Part shown: piece by piece, positions 1 to 46,800 of the stretch
Numbering within the stretch: the first letter of the stretch is position 1
Layout: every line of letters begins with the position of its first letter
NCBI GenBank assembly: GCA_964019165.1
Contig: OZ025273.1
Location: forward strand, 11,151,279 to 11,215,278
Direction: 5' to 3'
Length of the DNA: 64,000 nucleotides
Source of the DNA: Mastigias papua
Lineage: Eukaryota; Cnidaria; Scyphozoa; Rhizostomeae; Mastigiidae
Position numbers and translations under genes: made by a program
The notes under the pieces: model-generated
The model's database searches: none
What the model was told of the DNA's origin: nothing
The model's input: only the letters and a program-made list of their open reading frames with translations

Positions 1-37
1 GTGGGTGTAATTGGAATGGTTGCATCTAGGCCTTACG

Positions 38-45
38 TATAAATA
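38..45 (+). promoter_or_regulatory. Possible TATA box of gene 1
   Basis: The sequence TATAAATA lies about 165 bp upstream of the ATG that opens the signal-peptide exon. Spacing would allow a 5' UTR of about 135 nt. In AT-rich DNA this motif is common by chance, and a further non-coding 5' exon outside the window cannot be excluded. Confidence 0.25.
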
Positions 46-209
46 TTGCTTGCAAAGTTCCCGTTTTACTTAGCAATAGACTTCCAAGTCAATAGTAACT
101 GTAAAGAGAGAAGAACGCTTGGCTAGAAAAGATTTGAATATCCAAGAAAAGCATTATCTTGGTAACATATCTATGCTTGATGATAGGCAGCCTTGCTGAC
201 AAACGCAGG

Positions 210-33420
<33,211 letters not shown>

Positions 33421-34948
33421 GTGCAGAGATTATTAGCATTAATCCTATTTGCTAATGACAACTTATAATAATCATTCAGGACATAGTTTCTTCTTTACTT
33501 TTCAATTGAATGTTAATGCAAATTCTCATATCGAGTTACAAATACAATGCTAATTCGTGCTTAAAGAACGTAAGAAAATATTTTTGACAATTGCATGCAT
33601 GAAGAGCTAACTAATTGTATCTCCGTTTTGTAAATGCAGCATAGAAAATACCTGTGTGAACACTACTTAAACTAGGACAGATCCGGAGCTGAGGGGCCTG
33701 AGAGGGCCGTGCTCCCTCAAAATTCTAGAAACCAAAAAAAGTACCTCCTCAAAACTTATATTCTCAAAAACTTTCTACCAGTCACTTATTCAAAACTTTT
33801 AGAGGTGATTCCTAGCAAAGCAATTTGAATCATCACAAAACATTTCACGCAATAATTACCTTGCTTTTTCTATATATAAGCATGTCTTAGAGAGATTTTA
33901 CTTAGAAGTCACAAATCACGGAAGTAGTTAGAGAGCATGGTACCTAAAAACGATTTGTCATGTGGCTCTTGGAGCCCCCTCTAGAATCTCTCGCCAGCCC
34001 CGGGCTTAAGCAAAGAAACACACGAAGTGCAATGTTTGATTGCAACATACTACCATTCAAATAAATCATCTTTCCTTCAAGAACTCACGCAAAATGTTAC
34101 ATTTTAGATAGTCTTAATAATTAGGAGATCTTATGTCCTCTAGGAGATTCGTGGTACCATCTTTTTCCTATCAGTGTTGCCCTTAATGCTCTTACCTAGA
34201 GATATTATAGTAAATAACATTTACGTACTAAAGGATGCAAGAAAATCACTATAGGTCGGGAGTTAAAATTGAAAAACTGAGATAGTCCTTTAAAGAAATC
34301 AGTCTGAAGGATGGAATCTAAATTATCGCATCTTTTTGGCTTGAGTCATTCGCCCTTGTCAAAGTAATCTTTACGTTACCAATAGTGATACATTTATAAC
34401 AGTTTAAGGAAATACTCTACTGTCTTTCAGATCTCTGTTATCTTTAAATATTGTTTAATTTATTTTGTGAAAAGAAATTGCTTGAGATTATCTAGTCTGC
34501 CATATTCTGTCGCTGTACATTGTAGAATCTTTATTACATCTGCTTTGAAGGAGGGTGTTATTACTTTTAAAAGACCAATATAGCAGATTTCCCCCGAAAA
34601 ATAGTTGCACTAGCCAAGTCCGAAGTAGAAGAAATGTTTGCAAGAGTTTTGCTAAAACAAAACTTAAATCTTTTGAAAGTTTTGTTTAAGCAAAACACGA
34701 CACGTGTTCAAAGAACACCATCTGGAATCAAGTAACAGGTTTGGCGCGAAACTATGAACAAATGCTCTGATGTCGTCATTTCAACCAAGCATTTTAATGC
34801 TGATGGTATTACAGAGGATTATTTTGAAAGCACTTGCTGCAGTTATAATATTGCATCAACGATATGCTGTAGGATAATATTGATATTATATAGTAGGATA
34901 ATATATATAACGGAGTATTTCAGCGGAGTTTCATCAGTAACGTTGTGA

Positions 34949-35340
34949 GGCTGTATTGGGCCTGATGCCGTTGCAGAGGTTGTTGGCTGCTATGATAGGA
35001 TTATGGTCAAAGGCAATATCATAGTTTTTGAGGAAAATTACTCTAGCAAATAGAAATAGATTAAGCGAAAATGAAGGACTACATGCTAATGCTAAACTAC
35101 AGAGTGCTGAAAATAGAATAGCTTCTTCGCTCGACATAGAGTTACCCAGCTGTTACCGCCTTTACTTGGCCAGCTTAAAATCCTGATTTCAATATTATTG
35201 AAAATTTCGAATGTCATTACATTCTGATACGCGAGGACTTCCAATGATGAAGGAGAACTTATCAGCTGAGCTGTATAGCACTGAATCAACATTTGGCTAG
35301 GATGCGATCATTGATGCCAAACAGTAAGCATCTATTCAAG
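34949..35340 (+). pseudogene. Tc1/mariner transposase relic
   Basis: One frame reads GCIGPDAVAEVVG and IIVFEEN, matching the WGCxxxxGxGxL region of Tc1 transposases. Another frame at 35167 reads WPA-stop-NPDFNIIENF, the WPAQSPDLNPIENLW motif that carries the catalytic glutamate. Stops and frameshifts separate the blocks. The N-terminal DNA-binding part and terminal repeats were not found. Confidence 0.7.
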
Positions 35341-38300
35341 ACATAAAGCCGGCCATCGGCATATTGCAAGGGTACACGATTGAAAAGTAGCACTTATTTA
35401 CAGAAGGTTAGCTCCCTTAATTTTTCCTTTTGATATTTGATATATCAAAGCACTATTGGCAAAACATTCATTCAACACTCTGTATCTAATTTAACAGTAG
35501 TAAACCGTTTCATGCGGTGTACAATAATTGTCCTACGTCAACGCACAACGTAAAACACTTTTCTAAACAGTGGTAGCATTAGCACATTGTACTATTCTTC
35601 TCATGAAGACCACAAGGACGAAATTTTGGAGAATTTATATAGTGCAACACAGAATTTCACATCGTCTTCCTTTTGGTATAGGTATCTTATACAATTTCGA
35701 AGCAAGTTTTCTCAGGTATCAAAGGTTCCGTACAACATCGCATTTCCTGAGATGAAATTACATATTGTTCATTACCAATAGCAAAATCACATTAGGATTT
35801 TCTGGTTTTCTAAAGTCTGGAAAACTGAAATCAACAAATCATAAAAATAAATAGGACAGTTCTTCAAAGTTTGTCGATTTCTAGAAATTTCAACATATTG
35901 CATGTATCAGGAATAACCTTTCTAATTAGACAAAGGTAACTGATTCATTCCCAGCCTGGCTTCCAAGCAAACTTGAAAACTTAAAGGCACATACTTTTAT
36001 CACATGGGTTGCCTTTCACTGCAAAATATTTTAGCTCAATCGCCTATATATTTAACTTCATTCTGTTTTTCTATTATATATGCAATGCATTATGAGAGCT
36101 GATATTGTAAACAGTACCTTGTAAACATAATTTTTAAATGAAATGAAGGAAATGAAGTTCTAAAATTGGTGGTAATAACCAATATACTTTACATTTTATC
36201 AGGAGAGCTGTGTAGGAGCTTAGTATTTTTCAACTGGCTTTTACAACACACTTCATAGTTCTTAGAAAGTGCTAGCAGACTTTCTAAATGTTAAGCAGAT
36301 ACGACATGCCACAATACAGGGCCTAAAAAGGTTTATAAACTGAGCTTGAAAAGAAGTGGGACAGGCCCCATTTATTACATGAAACACTTTTTTACTGTAA
36401 AATACTTCAAATTGTCTTCTTTTCTTTGCATGAAAGTTTTATTACTGTAGTTCCTACCAATTCCTTGCACTGCTAATTTTTATTTCAAGAAGCCCTGTGA
36501 ATTCTCAATACAACTATTGGTGGTCAATAACACAGGTACTAGGTCCTGTTTTATAGATAGGCCATGTTATAGCCTGTTACTTACATGCACCAAAGTCTTA
36601 GATGCCTCAAAGCTCTTACTAAGTATAATTAAAATTGTAATTTTGTAGTAAAAATAGTACCTGGCTGTTTAAAAAGTTAATCAAGTTTAATACGGGATTT
36701 TTGAGGCCTGACAAAGCTGATAAGTCCATGCACTTTAAATATTCTACTTTTTGCGCAAGAATTAAATAGATTTCCTGTGTATATTTATGTATTCCAGTGA
36801 TATGCTTATGTATTTCCTGTCTGTGTGTAACACCGGTGTATTATATAAAACTCAAAAATTCTTGTTAAGACTGTTTTAAAAAAGGTTTAGCAATGAAAAC
36901 ATGGAAAACTAAGATAGCTTCAATTGTGGGTCAAAAAGCATTCTTATTACCAAAACGTGTTTTGCTTAACTTTCTTAACTTCAACTTGTTTTGCTTTTAT
37001 GACAGTTACCTTGGGCAATGATGCTGTTCAACTTAAATCTAATTTTCAATACTCAGGACCACATATATTTCGGACGCTATGAATGGATTCTACTCAAGTC
37101 CTCGATAATCTGGAATATCCTTTAAGTGTTTGCGGCCCAGAAAGCTAATTATCTGGTATTATAAGGCCATTGTAAGCATATTTATCTCACTAAAAAATAT
37201 CTCTGACGCAAACATCACATATGTGTGATTTAGCCAGTCTAAGGAAAAGAATTTTGTGGAATATCCGCTAATGATATGGAAAATGATATAGATTCTGGGA
37301 GTTATGGGTGATATAGTCAAATAAATAATGGGAGTGCAGTTGAATTTCACGTAGTCTATTGATGTGTAAATGATGTAAGCGCAGGTTTTCTTAAAGGCTT
37401 TTCATACCATGTTGCTTGGATCGTATTCGATATGTCTTGCAGGCGTTTGAAAAATGACCTTAGACAGCTTTGCGCAGATTTTGAGTAGACATTATATTCC
37501 TCTAACTACAAGCCGACGAAGAATGTTCATGCAAAATATTTAGCTCATAATAATTGTTCTGTCATTACATGGAGTCCAACGTTAAAATAAAATATTGTTG
37601 GCCTGGTATTGACACTTTCCCAGCATTTTCATGATTTCAGTTTTGAAGTTTTCATAAACTGTCTTGGCAAGGATAGTTGAGTTTCTTCTATAACATAACT
37701 ACAGTACTACGTACGCAAACAGACACTGAACAAACATAACATATGAATAAATAGATTAACTCAAGAGAGATGCAAATTAGATGAGAGAAAAGCCATGCTT
37801 GTATTAAAATTTGAATTCTAAAAGTACATGAACTTGTCATCTTTAACAGGCCTCAAAATTCAAGAATTGAGATTTTTTAAATTTTGAGTAGGTGAGCACC
37901 ATTTTCCTACGACCCAATTTCTTCTACTAAACATTAAAATCTGTAGCGCTGATCCTCAATGGACTCCTTTCATCAATTTGAAATGTTTTCTCTCCTTGTA
38001 CCAAAATACACGGAGCTAATTCCGAATTGCAGTGGACTCTTCTAACAACTATGTAAATACCTATTATGAGCAGCCCGAAATATATAATTGAGATAAAGTT
38101 GAGAGATGGACAATTGTTTTGGTTTTGTAAGGCACGTTTCGATTAAATGTACAAGCTAGAATTAAATGTGGTTTTTCTATCTGATTTATTGCCGCTGCGA
38201 AATTTTTGGAGCAATTATCTATCTATTAGTGAGAAGTTTTTAACATGAAGACCCACTTTTGAATGTTGGTAAGATTGAACAGAAAGAAGAGTAGAAAATT

Positions 38301-38724
38301 TGACGTGGTAGGCATTCTTACTTCTTGAACCGTTTCTTTTAGTGGCTGACCTTCCCACGTAGCCCTTCAAGTCAATTTGTCCATGAGCTACAGGGGAACT
38401 ATAGGAGAAGAAATTCGGAGCCAGAATGAGCAAAACTCATTTGGCAGAAATGTAGAGAGTCAATGTTTACTTGAAAAGAGGAAAGTTTACAATTAAGCAA
38501 TAATATTCACCCAGAATCGACATATACGATTGGTCTGGGGTAACGTTACAATTCTGTATGAAGCTTTCAAGTTCTCCCTTTGAAGCTAGGCTATTTGATA
38601 GAAGCGAGAATTCCTACTCTCTGTACCCGTACTTATCAGCATTCCAAATTCATACCATTCAAGTTTCAAATAATTCCCATTCAACCAAGTTCCATTGGCA
38701 ATCTGTCGTTATTATTCTTAGTTG

Positions 38725-38830
38725 AGCGTCGGATGAAAGAAATGCTTTCAGATACTATGTTTTAAGAATGCTTCCACTTTGTCATGCAATAGTGAAATTC
38801 TCATTCAGTAGCTCTATTGCTCACAAACTC
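38725..38830 (+). mobile_element. Degraded MITE B relative
   Basis: GCGTCGGATGAAAGAAATGC, then TTTCAGATACTATG, AAGAATGCTTCC and CAATAGTGAAATTCT align with the right half of 12309-12485 and its right flank. Confidence 0.5.
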
Positions 38831-39247
38831 TAAAACAAAGGCTAAAGTATCGAAGTTTGTGCTTCTGGAAGGACAATGTGGTTCCTTTGCTGGCCATTTC
38901 AGCTGAGAAGGCAAAGGTGAAAAGATCTAACAAAACACGGGTCATCCGTTGCTTAAAAGTCTTAGCCTGGAACACTGAAGACCTTCCTATATGCCTCATT
39001 TAGATTAGCAACTACATTGACATGCTTGTAATGCAAGAAATCTTGGGGAAATGGTGAATGCTTTATATACCTTATCTACAAAAAACCTAAAATCATGCTG
39101 CTTTGCAATTCTATACACATTCAGTTATAACCGTTTTGTCCCTGATGTGCGCTTAGCTTTCTTTTTTATTTGCTAAACTGGGCCAATGCTCGATGCCACT
39201 AGCAATTTTGCCATGTCACATCGTCATAGACATCTCATTTAGTATTC

Positions 39248-39249
<2 letters not shown>

Positions 39250-39287
<38 letters not shown>
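39250..39287 (+). repeat. (AT)n microsatellite
   Basis: AT tract of about 38 bp. Confidence 0.95.
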
Positions 39288-39290
<3 letters not shown>

Positions 39291-42200
39291 GTCATTGGAA
39301 ATAATGAGATTTACCCTTGCTATATAGCAGCTGTATACTTCAAGGTGCACAAAGGTACAGTTATACTCAGTGAGAGACTTCTAGTACAGCCGAAATAGCT
39401 AACTTTCGTCCCTAAATGACTTCTCGTCTAAAACGTACGAATTACTTAAATAATCTCAATACGCTTCGAAATATGTGATAAAAATGTTAAATAACAATTG
39501 TCCTTTAAAGGAAAGTTCAATTAAGCTGAAATTTCCATGTGTTACCATACGTCTACTAGACCTGTACTATCTGTTTCTTGTCTTCCGCTTTCCTCCTACT
39601 GTATTCACTTTTTGTATTGATAAAGTAGTTTCTTTTTTAAATAAGCCCTAAATCCATTAATTTCCTAGTTCCAGATACTTTATCTCGAAGCTTCAAAGTA
39701 AAACTTTGCTTAAAGCAAAATATCTCTAATACACAATTATACAACAATTGTTAAAACAGCTTGCAGAGCTGCTATCCTGTAGTCTTCAACGCGTGATTTT
39801 GCTAAGTGAAATTGCATTCTCACCAAGTTCTACCTCTACAATGCCTGCCAATGCATCTCCGCTGTGCTATCGTCTTTCCGTTACATAAACGGGCCCTAAA
39901 CCGAGCTAGTTTCACAGTACACTTTCGAGTTCTTGTTTGAAATCCCATGCCGCATATTGCAGAACATCTGGACCACTGCGACCATTGACTGAAGGAGTTA
40001 GCATCTGCAATTCAACCATAGATAAATAACAGTAATATCACGTAATATACTGTTGTAGTGGTACCTTTTTCTTCAGAGTAAGTTTCCTTGATAAATAGTG
40101 GAACATTACTTGAGGTTGGCAATATCAGAAAGAAAATCAAAATAGAATCTACAAAGGAGGACATATAACTGCAAGAAAAACGTTGCATTGTTATCTTCAT
40201 TTCAGCCATAAGCACATATTACTAAACATTTGCCATTGTATCATCTAAATAGAGGGAAATGCAATTGATCACACATGAAGAGGCACAAGTCTGTTAGAAA
40301 TGCCTTGTTGGATTTAGGACTGCCGTAATTTCCTGGAGACAACCTTTGGGTTATACGCTGATTTTCATTCTAAGGATGGTTGCGGATTATACCGTGATGC
40401 GTGTTATCTGCTGAAATAGTGTTTTTGAGAAGGTGATCCCCTGAAAAAAATTTACTGACCGGATTTTCCTTTCCATCTGCTTTAAAAAACACTTCAGGAT
40501 GTGTATAGCCCACTATGAATAGACTCTATATCATAAGATTTTCCCGGTCCTATCCTTGGAGCTACAACACCCCTGGGTGCGGGTTATCTGATGAAATTAG
40601 CAAACAATTAACGCCAATTTTAGGCACTTTGGGTTATCTGCCGCGCGGGTCATACACCGGAAAATACGGTACCATTAAAACTACACTTTTTGTGGTGATT
40701 GATGAAAACTTACTATTCCCTTATGAATTCAGCTTTCCATTCAAGGAAGAACTTCCCTAGACTGAGAAATTTGACCTTATGGCACATTATCACATGATAC
40801 GCTAAAAGGTATGCGGTGAAGTGGGAGAACTGAGTGCATACATGGGCATGTGTAAGCAGTTATTAAATATCCTTTTGAAACGGCAGCACTTGTAGACGGA
40901 TATCCTCCCTAAACAGCTTTGATAGATCGGTACTGCCAGTTTTTAACGTTAGTCTACTGTCAATATTCATAACAATTGTAAGTTTGTTAATTTAGTCGTT
41001 TATAAAATGTTTATGCTGTGAGTTTTCAGAAGTAAATGAAATAAGGAAGATGCAAAAAGACTGAAAGAGTGAGAGATTAACGGTGGCCGTCTATTAGCTC
41101 TTTTGAAACTCTTGGCAAAAAATAACAACTCGACCCCTGATGACGTCGCTATGAAAAGTTGACTGGTATTGTAATCGTCAAAAACTCATTTCAATAACTC
41201 TTAGGGACACCTTTCAGGTTCGGGGACTGAAGCAATCTCTCTATTGTCCTTTCCTTGGCGCACCTGGACACGCTGATGGAACATATACATACATAGCGTC
41301 TTAAGGAATTTCTACTATTGGGAAAATGTCACAAAAAGAGCCACAAAGATGGGAAACTATCTGTGATCACGCCCTATAGAGAAATTGGAAGAATGGGGGG
41401 CAACATCTCACGTTTAAAGTGATGAAATCACACGATCTATTACATGATTCCAGAACAACTGAGTAACACTCTAAAACTCTGTCCTTGAAAAAGTTTATGA
41501 GTGGGCCCAAACAACTAGAAAATTCTCTGAACTTGCCTGCCACTGCTGGGGAAAGCGTTGGGTCTACTAGGGAGATTTCCCTAGTAGCTAGTAGGCCTAT
41601 ATCAAAAACGGCCTATATATCTATCACACTTTGCAATTTAATGCAGCCTGTTGGTCTATATTATTTACTTACAGCAAGTGGTTTGAGTCTTCAAGACAGT
41701 GAGATGCAGATTATTTGATCTAGAGTTATGAAGCTAGCTTTGATTAGCTAGAAAACATAAACAATTTAGATATACTTACGAAGTATATATAAGAATATAA
41801 CAAATATTGCTACTTTGATCAACCCTACCCCAGTCTATTCTCCCCTTTTACCTCGTGGTCTCAATTTCGCTATCTGTATAGAATCGTAAGCGACAAATCC
41901 TTGATAGAACATGGGACAACATTGAAATAAGTCATGTCTCTTAGTAAATGAAATATTGTAAGTATCAATGAAGCGTCCTTTAATTAAGTTCAAAAAGAAT
42001 CAATCCTTTGTCCTCCATTAACTCGCTATCTCTGAAGAGGACTTTCAACAATATCTTTATTCTGGCATTCTGATGTTCAGTGGGGCACCGCAGTATAGGG
42101 TGCACCAGTTCGCTGCATATTGAAGTGGTAAAATTGGACAAATTCAACTTAACCTTATTCTTTTCCTTTCACAATACATCTACTGATAGAATGTCGTAAA

Positions 42201-42454
42201 TTTCCGGTTAATGAAAAGTTACCGATTCGGGCATATTGTTTGTCTTAACTTTCTCAAATTTAATTCTGGCTACGTATTGTAGAGTTTGTGAAAGAGCTTA
42301 TCACTATCGATGATTTATCAGAAAAGAGCTACTTTTACTGCAATCTCAAGCTGCGTGGTTTTCTATGACTTTTTGCGACTTGTCTCAGGAGCAATGTAGT
42401 CGCTTTGATAAACATACTTTGGACAATCTCTTCACCTTAATTTGCTTCGTGGTG

Positions 42455-42660
42455 TACTGCATTATGTTGCACAGTATTACATTCTATTGCAACATATTGA
42501 TTTTCATTGTATTCCATTGAGTGATATTGCATCGAATTGCTTTGAATAGCACTGCATTGTATTGTATTTTACTGTATTGCCAATGTACTTTATCGCATGC
42601 ATTGCACTGTATTAAATTGCACTACATCGAAGCCTGTTGTACTGTGTTGTACAATAAATC
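42455..42660 (+). repeat. Degenerate TTGCA/TATTG repeat
   Basis: About 200 bp dominated by variants of ATTGCATTGTATT with no fixed period. It looks like an old pentamer-based simple repeat. Confidence 0.55.
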
Positions 42661-43637
42661 ATTATATACCAGTACAAATGTATCTTTATTTTGTATACTT
42701 TTTAGGCTGAATTTTCGAAATTGCAAACAAATATGAAATTAACTGGTACCTATATCAAATGACAGTGAAGCAGTTTTTGACACTTGTCTAGTTGTTGTTT
42801 TTAAAGGGAAATCATGTGTCACTTGATAGCTAATGACACATCTTTATGGAAGTAATTTTTAGTGCTACTTTCATAAGTTACATTACAGGGTCTATAACCT
42901 GTGGCAAAACAGGTGATATTTAATACAGATTTGCCAATTTAACCTCGCTCAGTTGAATGATGAAGATTTTAATATATTTGAGATGGGAAGATGTAATATA
43001 TTTGAGGTACACTAATTGATCGGCTACTCACAAGGATTTTGTATCTTCCATTTTCTTTTGTAATTGTATGCCCTTCTTCTACTACCTTGAAGGAAATGCA
43101 ATTAATATTAAAAAGCATGTTGTCTCTTTGCTAGGTGACTAACAAAGTGAGCTAATTGTGATAAAGAAATCAAAAGGGGAAAAAGCACCGTTGGTCATAA
43201 AATTACCAGGTTTGTTGCACAAGCAGTTTTAGGTTTGAAAGTGGCATTCAGTCTGTGAGATGGTCATGAAAAATACCTATTGAACCCTATTCTTGCATTA
43301 TAATTTTGATAATTTGCCATGTTTTATATCGGTTCTGTGTTGAATACATTGATCAACTGCAAAAAAGATGCTATTGATGGTTAGATTTTTGCACATTCCC
43401 TTATGGAGGATCACTCTTGAATGCGTATAATATAATTACTAGAAGTCGCGGAGTGTTGCAGGGAGCTATAACGGATAAGGTATAGTATTAAGTTTTTGCT
43501 TACACTATATCAGTACGTTAATACACTATATCGGCAAGTTAATATACTATACCTTGTTTTCGTTCCCCTTACTTGAGCGTCAATAGGAACATTGCAGATT
43601 TATGCTTAGAAAGAATCATTAGTTATTGACAACTTAC

Positions 43638-43883
43638 CTCTAATCTTAATTAAAAATGGGTACTTGATTACTCCGTACTTGTTGCTGGCTTTGCATTCAT
43701 AAATTCCTAAATGAGAGGCTTTGATGTTTGCTATTTTATTCCCTTTCATTTGGAATTTGTTTGGCCTAATTTTTGATATGATTATTGTTGGTTTCGGTAC
43801 TCCATCAGCATTGCAGTTTATTACCAAACCATCTCCAAGCCTTGCATAAACCAGGCGAGAAGGCCTACGTGTGAACCAAGGCG
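43638..43883 (-). CDS. Gene 2 exon 4: Ig domain 3
   Basis: 246 nt, phase 1-1. It encodes LGDGLVINCNADGVPKPTII and GIYECKASNKYG, an I-set Ig with both cysteines. The buried Trp normally after the PKPTI segment is absent. The acceptor is TATCCTAG and the donor GTAAGT. Confidence 0.85.
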
Positions 43884-46800
43884 CTAGGATAGGAAAGATG
43901 GCACGATGAAAGAAACTTGCTAAAATGTTCGATGACTTTTCTGATTTCTGGTGGATATAAATTAGATTTGAAGTTCTAAAGTTTAGAGTATACCAGGTCT
44001 CCATTGCGTCAGCTGTTTATGACATTGATATACTGCATACACTGATTGTCTGTAAGCCTACACTCAATAAGAACAGTGAAGCTTGATTTGTCAATAAAAT
44101 AAGGACAGCGTTAGAACATGTTTATCTTTCGATGCGAATTTTCATATGCACACAACTATCCTCGTTTTTTTGGTGATAAGGATCATCATTCGTTGTTTTA
44201 TTTTCAAAAGTAGCACAGCCGAATATCTTAGAAACTATAAATTGCATGCAATTTTCAAAATATTTGCAAAAAAACAAAGTTGAAAAAAAATTTTTAAAAA
44301 CATATGAGTCGTAAATTAACGATAATTAAAATGTCCAGCCTAGGAGAAAATTGTATCTACTTCTTATGAAATAAGAGTATAGTTTTTGCTATCCAATTGT
44401 GATCAGAAGATATATAGGTATGTGTACGTATCTACAATGAATTATGTGCAATACATGGATGCTTCCATTACACGACACTAGGGACGTCAAAACCAGTAAC
44501 AAAAGTTTCAGTCTGAATAAACCTTACTGTGCCTGTTTGGCTGGACAACAACATAAAAGAATGTCAAATGTTTTGAAGAAAAAGTTTACTGTTGGAGCTG
44601 CATTGATTCATTAATTGAAAATGATTGAAAAATTCCTGTAAGATTGTGAGAGCTCTGAAACAAGCTGCTGCTACTATATTACCTATCTTGCTGTAATTAT
44701 TGCTCCATCGTTTTTGCACCTTACATTATTTTAGTGTGAGATCATGACCAATATGTCCAGTGATAACACAGTTTTGTACAGTGATGAAGAGTAAAATTGT
44801 ACAGTGATAAAACCGCTTAACTCTTGAAGAGTGCATTCATATTACATTTACAACAAAATTGTATTCGCATTGCTTTTAGGTTGCTCACATTAATAGCCTT
44901 AGTTAAAGGCCTTAGTTAAAAGCTTCTTACGATGGCTCCGTCCAGTAACCCCAACTTTCACTGAAATGTGATGTAATAAATTTCTCATATAAGCAGATGC
45001 TTGTTTATGAACTGGTGGATGCTAGATCACCCTTTTACAAATACAATGTACTGTCAGTTCAGTGAAAGACTATCTGAATGTAAGACTGGTATAGTTAAAT
45101 TACCATGCATAAAGGATGGTCTTAAGCCCACATCTGGGATAAAGCAAAGCAGTGGTATTATGGTCTACTTACGTCTGCCAGGTCTCTCAGTCGTCGATTT
45201 CTTTGTTGTTGTGATTGCTGTTGCTATGAAATGGGAATGCTCAATATTTAGTTCAACGAACATGAACTTCAGTCAACTTCGAATGCGGTAGCAGGGCTGA
45301 ATTTTTAAGACTCACTACGAATCAACACTGGGTTGGGTAATTCAAAGAAAGCTTATTTGAAATGAGGGTGGATCCAGTTCGAAACAGAAGGTCCTGTTTA
45401 GGATGGGGAGCCTTTAGTTCTGATTGCGAATGCATATTCAGGTCAGGCTCTGGACCAAGAGAGATATCAGTCATCAATGGTTGAGAGGGTGTACTTCAGT
45501 TAGCCACGTACCTATAAGGAGCAGACCCTATTAGGCCACACCTTTCAGTATAATACCTTGCTTTAAAAGTAGTGACAAAGGTGTGATATAATGTACCATT
45601 GAAATAACAAAACATAAACATTTGCTAGAAGTCTCCTATCCCCACTCGAACTTCACATCAAATAAAGATTAATTAGGAAATCGATATTCCAGAAAACTGA
45701 GGACAATACCTCTCCATTAGCCTTTTTATGGCACCATGACTGCAACAACTCTTAAAGAAATTTTTTCTATAACAAGTTTTACTTGCCTATGTAGAAGGAG
45801 GCCATATGACAATTTTTCACATTACAAGTGCACTTACCAGTTATGCCAGCTTTTGAACAAGTGTACTTGTCATTTGTAAAATTTTTAAATGTAAAATTGC
45901 TCGTGTAAACGGCTTGGCTAACAAATTTGACAAGTTTTACTAAGTCCCAGACCTCAGATCATCGCAACTAGCAGGGCTGGGCTCTTCGCACCAATTGTTG
46001 CTTATCCTGATGGCAGCCAGTAGGATGTTTAAGAATAGCAAAGCCACATCAATACTCTTAGAAGCTCTTCAAAGTCGCGAAAGTCTATGAAATTCAGAGT
46101 CAGAAAGATGCAAAAATCGTGGCTAACCTTTAAGTACCACTGGCCGCAAGGACAGTAAAAAATTGTCAAAGAAAGAAACTTGCTGCTGCTGTACATGGGC
46201 AAGTATACCTGTCAATTGAAAACTTGTCAAAAGAAACTAGCATGCCATTTACACGAGCAAGAAAACATGTCGCATAAAATTGTCATAGAAAGTTTGTTGT
46301 GGAACTTAAGCTTTGGGTAATAAATCTGTCGAATTCTTACTTGACAAAATCTTTTTTGTTTCCTTCTTTTCTTTTAACATCGCAGCAGCTTTTGTTTCTA
46401 AAATCGTACAGAATGCGTTAATAGGTAAAACTCTTTGGCAGAAATTTTGGAAAGAAGACTGAATTTCCAGACAAACGTATATTTTCTATGCTTTTCTAAG
46501 GTTAACGAATGTTTGAAGAGTCCAATACAACTGAATTGTCTGGAAAATGCGTGTCACTCAATTATCGGAATAATTTTTCATATTCACGTTAATTTCTTTC
46601 TAAGCCTCAAAGGGATAAATCTAAGCTGTTGAATAGATCAGAGGGTAGAAGTTGATCGTCAGTCTTAATCTAAGTCCACGGGTGTAAGCCCATAATAAAC
46701 CTATTGTTAATAAATGTTGCCAAAGTTGTGGTTTCTTAGATGTAAGAAAAAGACGACATGCTAGACAGCAGCTAGTTTTCTTATTTCGTACTCGAAGATT

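Larger units (their letters stand above)
33421..43637 (+). other. Gene-poor region between the two convergent genes
   Basis: About 10 kb. It holds the Tc1 relic (34949-35340), a MITE B relative (38725-38830), an AT tract (39250-39287), a degenerate TTGCA/TATTG-rich stretch (42455-42660) and a small imperfect inverted repeat (about 43477-43556). An AATAAA at 34060 is a possible but distant polyadenylation signal for gene 1. Short ORFs here show no domain. Confidence 0.5.

Noticed and set aside
40012..40215. Hydrophobic minus-strand ORF that might be a transmembrane exon of gene 2
   Set aside because: The good acceptor (TTCTTGCAG) leads to a stop in the required phase, and the hydrophobic stretches are short and typical of AT-rich noise.
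41770..41850. Minus-strand hydrophobic stretch (VAIFVIFLYIL) before a GTAAGT donor
   Set aside because: No pyrimidine-rich acceptor gives the frame required after Ig 3.
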